Positions 18,502 to 27,164 of a DNA stretch of 64,000 nt are shown in pieces. A program made the translations under genes and the position numbers. The notes under the pieces are model-generated. The model saw only the letters and a list, made by a program, of their open reading frames with translations, ran no database searches and was not told the DNA's origin. Position 1 is the stretch's first letter. Each line of letters begins with the position of its first letter. Source of the stretch: Aliarcobacter cryaerophilus ATCC 43158. GTDB taxonomy: Bacteria > Campylobacterota > Campylobacteria > Campylobacterales > Arcobacteraceae. The stretch lies in NCBI RefSeq assembly GCF_003660105.1, contig NZ_CP032824.1, positions 1 to 64,000 of the forward strand, given 5' to 3'.

Positions 18502-20403
18502 CTACTCTTTCCACCTTAATTTTACTTTTACACCTTCATTGGTACTAATATTCATTTCTGCTTTAAGTTGTTTTTTTGCTAGAGTTTCAATTAAAGTAAG
18601 CCCTAAAGAACTTTTTTTAATATTTGGATTATATCCTTTTCCATTATCACTATAAATAAGCTTATACTCTTTATTTTTACCAAAAAAAGATATATTTACA
18701 ATTCCTGATTTATTTTCATCAAAAGCATGTTTAAAGCTATTTGTTAGTAACTCATTTAATATTAATCCACAGTAAATAGCTGATTCAGAGCTTAAATTAC
18801 AATTTATATCATATATAACATCAATATCATGCTCAAAGCTTTGTTTTATTTCAGATATTATCTTCTCAAAATATTCATTAGCATCAACAAATGTAATAGT
18901 ATCTTTTTGATAAAGAAGCTCATGTAAATGACTCATCGCACTAATTCTATTTTGAATTGTTGTTAAAAGTATATTTATTTTAGAATCATTAATTTCGTCA
19001 TTTTGTAATCTAATTAAAGATATTATAGTTTGCATATTATTTTTTACTCTATGGTTTAGCTCTTTTAGTAAAATCTCTTTTTCTTCGAGTGCTACTATTA
19101 GATTATTTGTTTTATTACTAACTATTTTATTTAATCTAGCTTCATTCTCTTTTTGTTCAGTAATCAAACTTAGCTGCATTTTTTCTTTTTCATCTTGTAA
19201 TCTTTTTATTCTATTTGCTAAAGCAATAGAGAATACTAAAGCTTCTAATATAAAAGCTATTTCAATAATATAATAAGATGATAAATCATCTTCTATTATT
19301 CCAGAGCTTGATAAATACATTAAAGAACCAGCAAAAAGTATTGCTGTCCAACCAAATAATATTAATTTTGCTTGTTCATTTTTATTTAAAAAAGCATAAA
19401 AAGTTATAAAAAATAGATATAACATAACCAATATAGATATAACATTTCTATATGGTTCAAGGTAGTTTGTAAATATAAACAATATAACAGATGAAACTAA
19501 TAGCGCAATTAATATATTTAATATGAAATTAATTTTTGGATATTGATTTATTTGAAGAAATGATTTTGAAAAAAGTGCTAAAAATAAAACTGGAAGTGCT
19601 ATAAAAATTGCTGCATAGCTAACAATATATTCCATAAAAGCTGAGTCAAATAGATATAAATTTGCAAATCCAACATAAAGCAAATGATGGAATACTAAAG
19701 TGATAATATATCCAACATAATAAAAATAACTAATATCTTTTATCATGAAATATATTGATAAATTATATAGTGCTAATACTATCATTCCACCAAAAAAGAG
19801 GCTTAGAATTATTTGTTGAATTATCTCTTGTTTGTAAAAAGCTTCATAAGAATAAAGATTTAATTTTAAAGATAAAGAGGTTTTTTTTGATGAAGCTTCA
19901 ATATAGTAAGTTTTTGTCTCATCTTTTTCTAATTTTATATGAAAAACTGGGTTTACAGATTTTCTTTCTATACTTTTATTTAGTAATCCTTCCCTCTCTT
20001 TTAAATTATTATTTTCATAAAAGTTAATATTTGTTACTAAAGGATTATCAAACTCTATTATTTTTAAAATAGCTTCATTTTCTATATTATGTAGAGTAAA
20101 TTTAATCCATACTTTAAAGTCTGGTGAATAACCAAATTTTTTAGTTGAAGAGTCTATTTTTGAAAAACTAACTTTATTTTCTATTATTTTATCAATTGTT
20201 AATTTTTTTGAATAGTCAATAAATATCTCTGAAGAGCTTAAAATATCTATATTTGAAGATTTATAAATATCAATATTAGTGGCACTTAAATAGGATAAAA
20301 ATAGCATAAAAATCAGTAGTGTTTTTTTCAATATTCCTCTATTTATCTGTTTTATTTGTATTTTATAATTATGCCTTAAATGATATAAATTATAATTTAT
20401 CAA
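18502..20403 (-). CDS. Sensor histidine kinase, 7TM-DISM type with HisKA_2 domain
   Basis: The 633-residue membrane kinase has a hydrophobic signal segment near residues 25-45 and a periplasmic 7TMR-DISM extracellular domain (to about 190). Seven hydrophobic segments follow (about 195-395), then a short coiled coil and the phospho-acceptor box ELNHRVKNNMQTIISLIRLQ near 445-465, typical of HisKA_2/HWE-like kinases. The ATP-binding part has GLILNELLTNSFKHAF, DNGKGYNP and SLGLTLIETLAKKQL. It would sense a periplasmic ligand and signal to the downstream regulator. An ATG further in, at about residue 32, is another possible start. Confidence 0.88.
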   Translation of the reverse strand: MINYNLYHLRHNYKIQIKQINRGILKKTLLIFMLFLSYLSATNIDIYKSSNIDILSSSEIFIDYSKKLTIDKIIENKVSFSKIDSSTKKFGYSPDFKVWIKFTLHNIENEAILKIIEFDNPLVTNINFYENNNLKEREGLLNKSIERKSVNPVFHIKLEKDETKTYYIEASSKKTSLSLKLNLYSYEAFYKQEIIQQIILSLFFGGMIVLALYNLSIYFMIKDISYFYYVGYIITLVFHHLLYVGFANLYLFDSAFMEYIVSYAAIFIALPVLFLALFSKSFLQINQYPKINFILNILIALLVSSVILFIFTNYLEPYRNVISILVMLYLFFITFYAFLNKNEQAKLILFGWTAILFAGSLMYLSSSGIIEDDLSSYYIIEIAFILEALVFSIALANRIKRLQDEKEKMQLSLITEQKENEARLNKIVSNKTNNLIVALEEKEILLKELNHRVKNNMQTIISLIRLQNDEINDSKINILLTTIQNRISAMSHLHELLYQKDTITFVDANEYFEKIISEIKQSFEHDIDVIYDINCNLSSESAIYCGLILNELLTNSFKHAFDENKSGIVNISFFGKNKEYKLIYSDNGKGYNPNIKKSSLGLTLIETLAKKQLKAEMNISTNEGVKVKLRWKE

Positions 20404-20487
20404 TATATTTTTAGTTTATATGCTAAATAAATATTGAAATAGTAAATAATACAACGATAGAATGAAAAGATTAAGATATAGATAAAT

Positions 20488-20504
20488 TGTAACAAAAATG
20501 TGAC
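20488..20504 (+). promoter_or_regulatory. Operator copy 3: TGTAAC/TGTGAC direct repeat in the divergent kinase-lipoprotein region
   Basis: TGTAACAAAAATGTGAC lies 78-94 bp upstream of the lipoprotein start at 20582 and 85 bp from the divergent kinase start at 20403. It could serve either or both. The two half-sites are again 11 bp apart. Confidence 0.65.
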
Positions 20505-20581
20505 TAATTCTCGATACAATTGTTTCGTTAGTTTTATATGTTTACTATATAAGCTACGATACACAATGGGAAAAACATAAA

Positions 20582-21184
20582 ATGAATAATTTTATAATAA
20601 AAATATTTTTTTTATTTATAACTTCTCTTTTAACTGGTTGTTATCATAATTATAAAATAGATAATACATCACAAAAAGAGAGTTATAAAACTTTAAATGA
20701 GTTATCTGTTGTTATTGAACAAACTGATACTAAAATCATAAATGCACAAAGAACAAATGTACACTATGTAAATTGGGGAAATGGAACAGGAATGTCACCA
20801 GTGTTTACATTTAGTGAACCTTTAATCTCTAATGAAAGTTGTAAATCTTTAAATAAAATCTATTTTAATAAAATCACAAACAAACTGCCAAATCTAATAC
20901 AACTATTTGAAGATAAAAATATAATAGTCAATAACAATCAAGCAACAAAAAAATTAACTATAACTATAAAAGAGTATAACTGTACTAATAATATTATTTA
21001 TATACAAGCTTCTTTATTTGAAGATATAAATCTTATTTATCAAAACTTATTTGTTTTAGATAGTTACTCTAATTCAAACTCTTTTAAAATCTTTTATAAA
21101 GATGAAAAAATGGATATTAATAAGTTTTTTAAAGTTTTAATTGAAGATTTAGAAAATACTATGAAATTTCCTCTAAAGAAATAG
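20582..21184 (+). CDS. Hypothetical lipoprotein of the putative regulon
   Basis: This is a 200-residue protein with a lipoprotein signal. A basic start and hydrophobic stretch end in the lipobox LLTGC, with Cys20 as the acylated residue. The mature part shows beta-like alternation and two further cysteines (SC near 95, YNC near 139), possibly a disulfide. I do not recognise the family. It stands alone on the plus strand, divergent from the sensor kinase. The TGTAAC/TGTGAC operator in the shared upstream region suggests control by the adjacent response regulator. Confidence 0.7.
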   Translation: MNNFIIKIFFLFITSLLTGCYHNYKIDNTSQKESYKTLNELSVVIEQTDTKIINAQRTNVHYVNWGNGTGMSPVFTFSEPLISNESCKSLNKIYFNKITNKLPNLIQLFEDKNIIVNNNQATKKLTITIKEYNCTNNIIYIQASLFEDINLIYQNLFVLDSYSNSNSFKIFYKDEKMDINKFFKVLIEDLENTMKFPLKK

Positions 21185-21213
21185 ATATTAAATAATTTTA
21201 TAAAATCAATAAA

Positions 21214-21230
21214 TGTGACGAAAATGTGAC
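21214..21230 (+). promoter_or_regulatory. Operator copy 4: TGTGAC direct repeat
   Basis: TGTGACGAAAATGTGAC lies 67-83 bp upstream of the lipoprotein start at 21297, with two identical half-sites 11 bp apart. It has the same geometry as the other four copies. Confidence 0.68.
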
Positions 21231-21296
21231 ATCTTTTTGATATAGTTTTTTTAAGTAACTAATAATTAGTTTCATAAAAAATATAAGGAAAAAAAA

Positions 21297-21662
21297 ATGT
21301 ATAAAAAAATAGTTGTAGGTTCTTTATTTGCAATGGTTGTATTTAGTGGATGTAGTTATAGAAATGATTCTAATATCTCTATTCCAAATAATCCAGAAAT
21401 TCAAACAAATATTTTAATAACAGAAGATAGTTTAAATGATAAAAGTTGCATCAATATAGAAAAAATTGATGTTAGTGTAAAGAAATTAACAGCATTTCAT
21501 AAAGACCCAACAAAAGAACAAGCAAACTATGTATTATCAGAAAAAGCGAAACAACTAAAAGCAAATGTAGTAAGAAATGTAAAGTATAGTTCTGGAATAG
21601 GTTTTACAACATGGGGATATATGGATGCTGAAGGTGATGCATCTAAATGTAATTTAGATTAA
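21297..21662 (+). CDS. RcsF-like outer-membrane lipoprotein
   Basis: The 121-residue lipoprotein has the lipobox VFSGC (Cys19). The mature domain resembles RcsF-type stress-sensing lipoproteins. It has a cysteine in KSCINIEKIDV, a PTKEQANYVLSEKAKQLKANVV helix, then YSSGIGFTTWGYMDAEGDASKC with a second cysteine. The similarity is by motif order, not by search. It is the first gene of a putative operon with the membrane protein at 21734 (71-bp gap). A regulon operator lies upstream. Confidence 0.6.
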   Translation: MYKKIVVGSLFAMVVFSGCSYRNDSNISIPNNPEIQTNILITEDSLNDKSCINIEKIDVSVKKLTAFHKDPTKEQANYVLSEKAKQLKANVVRNVKYSSGIGFTTWGYMDAEGDASKCNLD

Positions 21663-21733
21663 ATATTTTACACAAGTAATTAAACAATCTAAAAGTTACT
21701 TCAAAAAACAATTAATAAAAAAAGGTTGATAAT

Positions 21734-22525
21734 ATGTATGGTAAATTAATGAATGAAGCCTTAAAATCTATAATTGAAAATAAAAATGCTCTATTTAAAG
21801 CTCTACTTATCCCTACTTTAGTTTTAGTTGGTATAGATATATTTCTTCCTAGTAGTTTTTTAAGTAATGGAGAAAAAATCAATTTTGAAGATAATAAATT
21901 TATATTCATTTCTTTTATTATATTATCTATAATTTTAAATATTGTTATGGCAGTTTCTGTTCATAGAATTATTTTAATAAAAGATGATATTTCATCTTTA
22001 GAGGCAATTATGCCAACACAAACATTACTCAAGTTTTTCCTAAAATCAGTGTGGATTGGACTTTTAACTGGATTGATTTTTGGGATTTTAATTGCTATTT
22101 TTCTTTTAATAAGTGTAGTAGCAGAGCAGTTTAGTCAAAACAAATTTTTAGTTGGAGTTATTGCTTATTCTTTAGCTATTTTATTAGTAATGATAGTTTT
22201 TAGTAGATTTTCTATGGTTTTCCCTGCTACTGCAATAGATGAAGAAATGGGACTTTTAGATGCTTTTGCCTTTACAAAAGATTATAAACTTTTATCTTTA
22301 TTTATGGTTATTATTTTTCCAACTATGATAGCTGTTTTAATTGCATTAGTTTATGGTTTAATGATAGGTTTTTTAACTGGTGTTGTATCTTCTCATCTTT
22401 CAATTTTATATGTATTTTTAAATGTATTTATTACAGTTTTGGTAATTAGTTGTCTATCTGTAACATATTCATATATAAAAAATGAGATAAATGAAAAAGC
22501 TTTGAAAGATAAATATATAGAATAA
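21734..22525 (+). CDS. Polytopic membrane protein
   Basis: The 263-residue protein has about six hydrophobic segments (near 20-35, 50-75, 105-130, 140-160, 190-215 and 225-245) and no signal peptide or catalytic motif. The pattern resembles DUF-type six-helix proteins such as the YciC or GDPD membrane-domain groups, but I cannot name it. An AAAAGG site precedes the ATG. It follows the RcsF-like lipoprotein and probably shares its promoter and control. Confidence 0.6.
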   Translation: MYGKLMNEALKSIIENKNALFKALLIPTLVLVGIDIFLPSSFLSNGEKINFEDNKFIFISFIILSIILNIVMAVSVHRIILIKDDISSLEAIMPTQTLLKFFLKSVWIGLLTGLIFGILIAIFLLISVVAEQFSQNKFLVGVIAYSLAILLVMIVFSRFSMVFPATAIDEEMGLLDAFAFTKDYKLLSLFMVIIFPTMIAVLIALVYGLMIGFLTGVVSSHLSILYVFLNVFITVLVISCLSVTYSYIKNEINEKALKDKYIE

Positions 22526-22595
22526 AGTATTAAAAAATATATGATAAAAAATAATTTTAATTTAAAAAAGAGTTAAGTAGTAAATACTATAAAAC

Positions 22596-22612
22596 TGTAA
22601 CAAAAATGTGAC
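22596..22612 (+). promoter_or_regulatory. Operator copy 5: TGTAAC/TGTGAC direct repeat
   Basis: TGTAACAAAAATGTGAC is identical in sequence to copy 3. It lies 64-80 bp before the small ORF at 22676, which leads into the IS-truncated membrane gene. Confidence 0.65.
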
Positions 22613-22675
22613 AATTTTCTGATAGAATTTTCACAAGGCATAAAAATAATATTTATACAAGGGAATAAGATAAAA

Positions 22676-22849
22676 ATGGGGATTTTTACTAAATTTAAAC
22701 TTACAGAGGTATTAAGTACATTTTGCTATCTCACTGAGATAATTTCTATAAAGAAACTACAAAATTTAAAAACAATCAAATATTTTGCAAATTCAATAAA
22801 TTATGATAATTCTTTAAAAAATATTACTTTATATAGAGAAATAAAATGA
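22676..22849 (+). CDS. Small hypothetical protein, 57 residues
   Basis: This short ORF (57 residues, basic, helical, one cysteine) starts at an ATG with an AAGGGAATA site about 12 bases upstream. It ends in an ATGA overlap with the next gene, which argues that it is translated and coupled. It has no recognisable domain. Operator copy 5 lies just upstream. It is probably the leading gene of the IS-truncated operon. Confidence 0.5.
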   Translation: MGIFTKFKLTEVLSTFCYLTEIISIKKLQNLKTIKYFANSINYDNSLKNITLYREIK

Positions 22850-23361
22850 ATGATAAAAACCTAGAACTAATACCAGATAAAGATGGATTTTTATTTGAGA
22901 TAGAAGATCATAGTTATGTATTAATGAAATTAGTAGAATGGTTATCGATGATAATTCTTTTATTTGGTTTTGTATTTATATATTTTAATGGTGATATATT
23001 AGCAATGAGAAATTCAGGAAATAGAGAATATTTAATAGTTAATTTAGGATTTTTTATAATAGTAACATATGGTGTAAAAATGATTTTTCATATTAGAAAA
23101 AAGAAAAAAGAAAAAATAAGATTTTATACAAATTATATTTATAAAGAAAGTGAAAAATTTGAACTTTATCTATATTCTATAGAAGAAGGATATATCTCAA
23201 AGTATAATGTTAGAGAACATAAAATGAGAATTTTTAATGGATATTTAATGTCTTTTGGTGTGATTGGAACAGCCATTTTAATTATATGGTCTATGATAAG
23301 TTCAGATTCAATACAAGTATTGATACTGTTTATTATCTTTGGAATGACCCCGAAAATATAG
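22846..23361 (+). pseudogene. Membrane protein truncated by the IS3-family insertion
   Basis: The native reading frame runs to about residue 165, then enters the insertion sequence. The last residues (GMTPKI) and the stop are encoded by the IS left end. At least three hydrophobic segments are present (about 32-52, 68-83, 143-165), with a basic loop of repeated Lys between the second and third. The original C-terminus is not found on the far side of the IS, where a regulator gene begins. The product may still be made but lacks its end. Confidence 0.65.
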
Positions 23362-23414
23362 ACACAAATTAATTCAGTTAATTAAAATAACAATTTAGAG
23401 AAAATTGTAAATAA

Positions 23415-23714
23415 TTGAAGGAATTAAAAATGGCAAGAAGAGAATATAGTGAAGAGTTTAGAAGAGATGCTGTAAAACAAGTTATTGAAAATGGATATGG
23501 CATAATTGAAACAGCTGAGAGATTAGGTGTACATCATGATTCTTTGAGAAATTGGATAAAAAAATATCAATCTCCAGAAGCTGAAATAGAAGCAAAAAAA
23601 TCTCAAGATACACAAGCTGAAATTAAAAGATTACAGAAAGAATTAAAAAGAGTTACAGAAGAGAGGGATATTTTAAAAAAGGCCGCAGCGTACTTTGCAA
23701 ACAACCCAAATTAA
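23415..23714 (+). CDS. IS3-family OrfA (helix-turn-helix transposase subunit)
   Basis: The 99-residue protein carries the HTH_Tnp_1 domain: YSEEFRRDAVKQVIENGYGI, then ETAERLGVHHDSLRNWIKKY. A leucine-zipper-like C-terminus follows (AEIKRLQKELKRVTEERDIL). A run of A6G near 23674-23681 is the slippery site expected for -1 frameshifting, which would fuse OrfA to OrfB. Confidence 0.9.
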   Translation: MKELKMARREYSEEFRRDAVKQVIENGYGIIETAERLGVHHDSLRNWIKKYQSPEAEIEAKKSQDTQAEIKRLQKELKRVTEERDILKKAAAYFANNPN

Positions 23715-23761
23715 AGTACGCATTTATAAAAGAGTATGAAATACAGTACACAATCAGAAGA

Positions 23762-24598
23762 ATGTGTACTGTATTGAAAGTTCATCCAAGTGGGTATTAT
23801 AAATGGTTAAAACAACCTATTTCAAATCTTGAAATAAAAAATCAACAAATTTTACAAGAGATAAAAAAAGCATATAAAGAATCAAATGGAATATATGGAT
23901 ATAGAAATATTCATAAAGATTTAAAAGCTTCAAATATACATGTAAATAAGAAAAGAGTTGCAAGATTAATGAAAGAAGCAAAACTTTGTGGAGTAGGAAA
24001 TTATAGAAGAAAACCTAAGTATAAAGCAGGGGCAATTCATAAAGCACATCCTAATCATTTAAAACAATGTTTTTTAACACATAAACCAAATGAATCGTGG
24101 GTTAGTGATATTACATATATCAGAACTTATGAAGGATGGTTATATTTAGCTACAGTTATTGATCTTTATTCAAGAAAAATAATTGGTTGGGCAACAGGAC
24201 ATAGACAATCAACATCTTTAATTATTGAAGCTCTGAAAAAAACAACTCATAGAATTAAAAATCATAAAGTAATTCTTCATTCAGACCAAGGTAGTCAATA
24301 TAGCTCTTATGAATATCAAACATTTTTAAAACATCATAATATTATCCCAAGTATGAGCCGTAGAGGTAATTGTTATGATAATGCAGTAGCAGAGAGTTTT
24401 TTTAAGACATTAAAAAAAGAGTTAGTTAGAAAAACTATATTTCATACAAGAGTAGAAGCTAGAGATAAAATATTTGAATATATAGAAATGTTTTATAACT
24501 CAAAAAGAAGACATAGTTTTTTAGATTTTATAAGTCCAAATGAATTTGAGAAAAGATACAATGATAGTGTTACTCAACCCAAGGTGTTAACTGAATAA
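23762..24598 (+). CDS. IS3-family OrfB (DDE integrase-type transposase)
   Basis: The 278-residue catalytic subunit has the rve integrase core: SDITYIRTYEGWLYLATVIDLYSRKIIGW (first Asp; motif quoted in part), ILHSDQGSQY (second Asp) and NCYDNAVAESFFKTLKKE (Glu). The frame is open upstream to about 23680. The functional transposase is therefore probably the OrfAB fusion made by -1 frameshifting, and the listed ATG is internal to it. The element appears intact and possibly active. Confidence 0.9.
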   Translation: MCTVLKVHPSGYYKWLKQPISNLEIKNQQILQEIKKAYKESNGIYGYRNIHKDLKASNIHVNKKRVARLMKEAKLCGVGNYRRKPKYKAGAIHKAHPNHLKQCFLTHKPNESWVSDITYIRTYEGWLYLATVIDLYSRKIIGWATGHRQSTSLIIEALKKTTHRIKNHKVILHSDQGSQYSSYEYQTFLKHHNIIPSMSRRGNCYDNAVAESFFKTLKKELVRKTIFHTRVEARDKIFEYIEMFYNSKRRHSFLDFISPNEFEKRYNDSVTQPKVLTE

Positions 24599-24652
24599 AA
24601 AAGTGTCTACTAACTTGGGGTCATTCCAGTCCGAGATAAAAATAATGATGTT

Positions 24653-24967
24653 TTGGTTAAAAAAGCAAAAAAAGACATTAGTAAAAATAAAAAAAATATT
24701 GATTATCAATCAAAAGTTTTTGCTCTTTTAGGTAGTGAAGTTAGATTTAGAATTGTTTATTTACTTTTAAATAATAAAGAACTATGTGTATGTGATTTTT
24801 GTGATATTCTAGAAATGAATCAATCTCCTATCTCTCAACACTTAAGAAAATTAAAAGATGCAGGTATTTTAGAGAATAAACGTGAAAAATTGGCAATATT
24901 TTATTTCATTCCTTACTCAATGAGAGAAATACTACAACTTTTAATTAATAGCAAAGCAAAAGAGTAA
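24653..24967 (+). CDS. ArsR-family winged-helix regulator
   Basis: The 104-residue protein has the ArsR/SmtB fold: FALLGSEVRFRIVYLLLNNKELCVCDFCDILEMNQSPISQHLRKL (quoted here only in part as ELCVCDFC and NQSPISQHL). The CVCDFC pair matches ArsR metal-sensing cysteines. The start is uncertain. A TTG at 24653 is the first plausible codon after the IS end at 24628, and no ATG is in frame upstream, so the native start and promoter may have been lost to the insertion. It lies 9 bp before a two-component operon that it may control or belong to. Confidence 0.75.
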   Translation: MVKKAKKDISKNKKNIDYQSKVFALLGSEVRFRIVYLLLNNKELCVCDFCDILEMNQSPISQHLRKLKDAGILENKREKLAIFYFIPYSMREILQLLINSKAKE

Positions 24968-24976
24968 AACAATACC

Positions 24977-25612
24977 ATGAAAAGAATTTTATTATTAGAA
25001 GATGACTTATCCTTAGGTGAAACTATTAAAGAATTATTATTGGAAAATGATTATGAAGTTGACTATGTTACTAAAGGCAATGATGTCATAGAGATCACTT
25101 TTGATAAAGAATATGATTTATATATCTTTGATATAAATGTTCCTGATATTGATGGACTTGAAATACTTAAAAGTTTACGAGATGCTGACGATTCAACACC
25201 CGCAATATTTATTAGTGCTATGACAGATTTAAATACCTTTTTAAAGGGCTTTGAAGTTGGTGCAGATGATTTTATAAAAAAGCCTTTCTATCCCGAGGAG
25301 TTAATTGTAAAAGTGAATTTAAAACTCTCTTCAAATAAAAAGGAAATAGCTTTTAATGACATCGTATACTTACCAAAAAACAAGCAGCTATTTAAAAACA
25401 ATGAGAATATATATTTAACTCAAATTCAATTAAATCTATTTGAACTATTTATTAATAATAAAAACCGAATAATTGCACAAGAAGAGCTTTATGATTGTTT
25501 GGAAAAACCAACTGGAAATGCCTTAAGATTTCATATTAATAAGTTAAAAAATTTAACAGAGTTAAATATAAAGAATATTAGAGGTCAAGGATATATTTTT
25601 GAGTCGAGTTGA
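24977..25612 (+). CDS. OmpR-family response regulator of the metal/redox module
   Basis: The 211-residue protein has a receiver domain with E8/D9/D10, phospho-acceptor D52 (IFDINVPD) and lysine in FIKKPF. It ends in a winged-helix output (LTQIQLNLFELFINNKNRIIAQEELYDCL...LRFHINKLKNL...RGQGYIF). It overlaps the kinase gene by 14 bp. It probably controls the cytochrome and Met-rich protein genes just downstream. Confidence 0.9.
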   Translation: MKRILLLEDDLSLGETIKELLLENDYEVDYVTKGNDVIEITFDKEYDLYIFDINVPDIDGLEILKSLRDADDSTPAIFISAMTDLNTFLKGFEVGADDFIKKPFYPEELIVKVNLKLSSNKKEIAFNDIVYLPKNKQLFKNNENIYLTQIQLNLFELFINNKNRIIAQEELYDCLEKPTGNALRFHINKLKNLTELNIKNIRGQGYIFESS

Positions 25613-26651
25613 AATTGAATCTTTTATCAAAAGTTTTTTACTCTTTTTTATTTCATTAGCGAGTATAACTGCACTCAGATATTATGAAATGTATGAAAAC
25701 AAGATATATCTGTTTGAGGAAAGATTATTTTCGCAAATGAAAATTTCTAGTTTTAATAATGAACCTACAAATTTTATTGTAACAAACGTTCCTAAGAGCA
25801 GTGATAAAATATCTAATGTATTTAGTTTTAACAAAAATCAGATATTTGTACTTTTTGAAATGAAAGATTTAAATAACTCTCTAGTAAAGGTCTCTTACCC
25901 ACTAAATAGCTTTTTACAAGACAGAAGTATAATCTTAGAACAAGTCAAAAATATGTTTTATCAAAGCATATTAATAATGTTCATTATTTCAATTCTATTC
26001 TCTTTGTATGCATTACATCCATTAAAAAAATCTTTGTCTTTAACTAATGAATTTATTAAAGATATTCTACATGATTTTAATACTCCACTTTCAACCGTAA
26101 GATTAAACGCAAGAATATTAAAAAACAAAATGGATAATAAAAATGTAGAGCGTATAGAAAGAAGTGTTGACACTATTGTAAATTTACAAAACAACTTAAG
26201 AACCTATCTAGAAAGTAAAATTAAAGAGAGTGAAGTAGTTTATGTGGAAGATATAATTTTACAAAGAGTTGATTACATCAAAGGTATTTATCCTCATATT
26301 AAGTTTGAAGTAGACATAAAGGACAAACGTTTATTTTGTTATAAAGATGGTCTGGTAAGAATTTTAGATAATATTCTATCAAATGCTTGTAAATATAATA
26401 AAGAAAACGGTGAGGTGATGGTTTCCTTTAATGAAAACTATATTTTAGAAGTCACAGATACTGGTGTAGGGATAAAAAAACCCAGAAAAATATTCAAAAG
26501 ATTTTATAAAGAGACTTCACGAGGATTAGGTATAGGACTTCATATTGTTAAAAAACTCTCCAATGAAATGAATATTGGTTTATGTGTAAAATCACAAATC
26601 AATATAGGAACTACATTTAAATTAAATCTTACAAAACTAATACATAGCTAA
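25599..26651 (+). CDS. Sensor histidine kinase of the metal/redox module
   Basis: This is a 350-residue HisKA kinase. It has an N-terminal membrane segment (about 10-25), a short periplasmic sensor (about 30-120) and a second membrane segment (about 125-145). Then come DILHDFNTPLSTVRLNARIL with the phospho-acceptor His near 158, NILSNACKYN, DTGVGI and GLGIGLHIVKKL. The TTG start overlaps the regulator gene, indicating coupling. It lacks a HAMP domain. A small periplasmic loop suits sensing of a metal ion or redox state. Confidence 0.85.
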   Translation: MSRVEIESFIKSFLLFFISLASITALRYYEMYENKIYLFEERLFSQMKISSFNNEPTNFIVTNVPKSSDKISNVFSFNKNQIFVLFEMKDLNNSLVKVSYPLNSFLQDRSIILEQVKNMFYQSILIMFIISILFSLYALHPLKKSLSLTNEFIKDILHDFNTPLSTVRLNARILKNKMDNKNVERIERSVDTIVNLQNNLRTYLESKIKESEVVYVEDIILQRVDYIKGIYPHIKFEVDIKDKRLFCYKDGLVRILDNILSNACKYNKENGEVMVSFNENYILEVTDTGVGIKKPRKIFKRFYKETSRGLGIGLHIVKKLSNEMNIGLCVKSQINIGTTFKLNLTKLIHS

Positions 26652-26722
26652 CACTTTACTAATGATTCACTAACACTCTTTTGTCATAATTTCAATACAA
26701 GAGAAAATATAAAGGAGAAAAA

Positions 26723-27145
26723 GTGAAAAAATTAGTTTTATCATTAAGTACATTAGGGTTAGTATATTCATCTCTTTTGGCAAATGATGTGCAATCTTTA
26801 CTTCAAAAAAACAACTGTATGAACTGTCATAATATAGTAGGGATGAAATCAGCTCCACCGTTTATGGCAATTGCCAGAATGAATTCAAGTTGGTTTGGAA
26901 GCAATAACAGTAAAAGAAATATTATGAAAAGTATCAAAGAAGGAAGTCAAGGAAAATATCCCATGTTTTCAAATACTGCAATGCCTTCATATGCACATCT
27001 GTCGGATAAAGACTTAAATATACTTGCTGAATGGATAACCTCTCAAAGTTCAAGAGGTATGCGTGGAAATATGATGAACCACAATTGTATGGATAATTGT
27101 ATGCATAATAATGGGATGAACAATAACTGGATGAATAACAATTAA
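26723..27145 (+). CDS. Periplasmic c-type cytochrome with Met/His/Asn-rich tail
   Basis: The 140-residue protein has a signal peptide (basic start, hydrophobic to LLAND), a single haem motif CMNCH near residues 33-37 and an axial methionine candidate in TAMPSY. It ends in a low-complexity tail rich in Met, His, Asn and Cys (from about 110). The tail could bind copper or another soft metal. It follows the kinase gene by 71 bp and has an AAGGAGAA site. It is probably a regulon target of the adjacent two-component system. Confidence 0.82.
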   Translation: MKKLVLSLSTLGLVYSSLLANDVQSLLQKNNCMNCHNIVGMKSAPPFMAIARMNSSWFGSNNSKRNIMKSIKEGSQGKYPMFSNTAMPSYAHLSDKDLNILAEWITSQSSRGMRGNMMNHNCMDNCMHNNGMNNNWMNNN

Positions 27146-27164
27146 TATAAAAAAAGGATTAGAA

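Larger units (their letters stand above)
23340..24628 (+). mobile_element. IS3-family insertion sequence (IS150-like), 1289 bp
   Basis: Terminal inverted repeats are TGGAATGACCCC at the left and GGGGTCATTCCA at the right. The match extends imperfectly through a shared ATAGACAC/GTGTCTAC segment. The element holds orfA and orfB with DDE motifs. Flanking 3-bp sequences (CTT at 23337-23339, GTC at 24629-24631) do not match, so no target duplication is visible. That suggests the two flanks were joined by recombination or deletion between IS copies. Confidence 0.85.
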
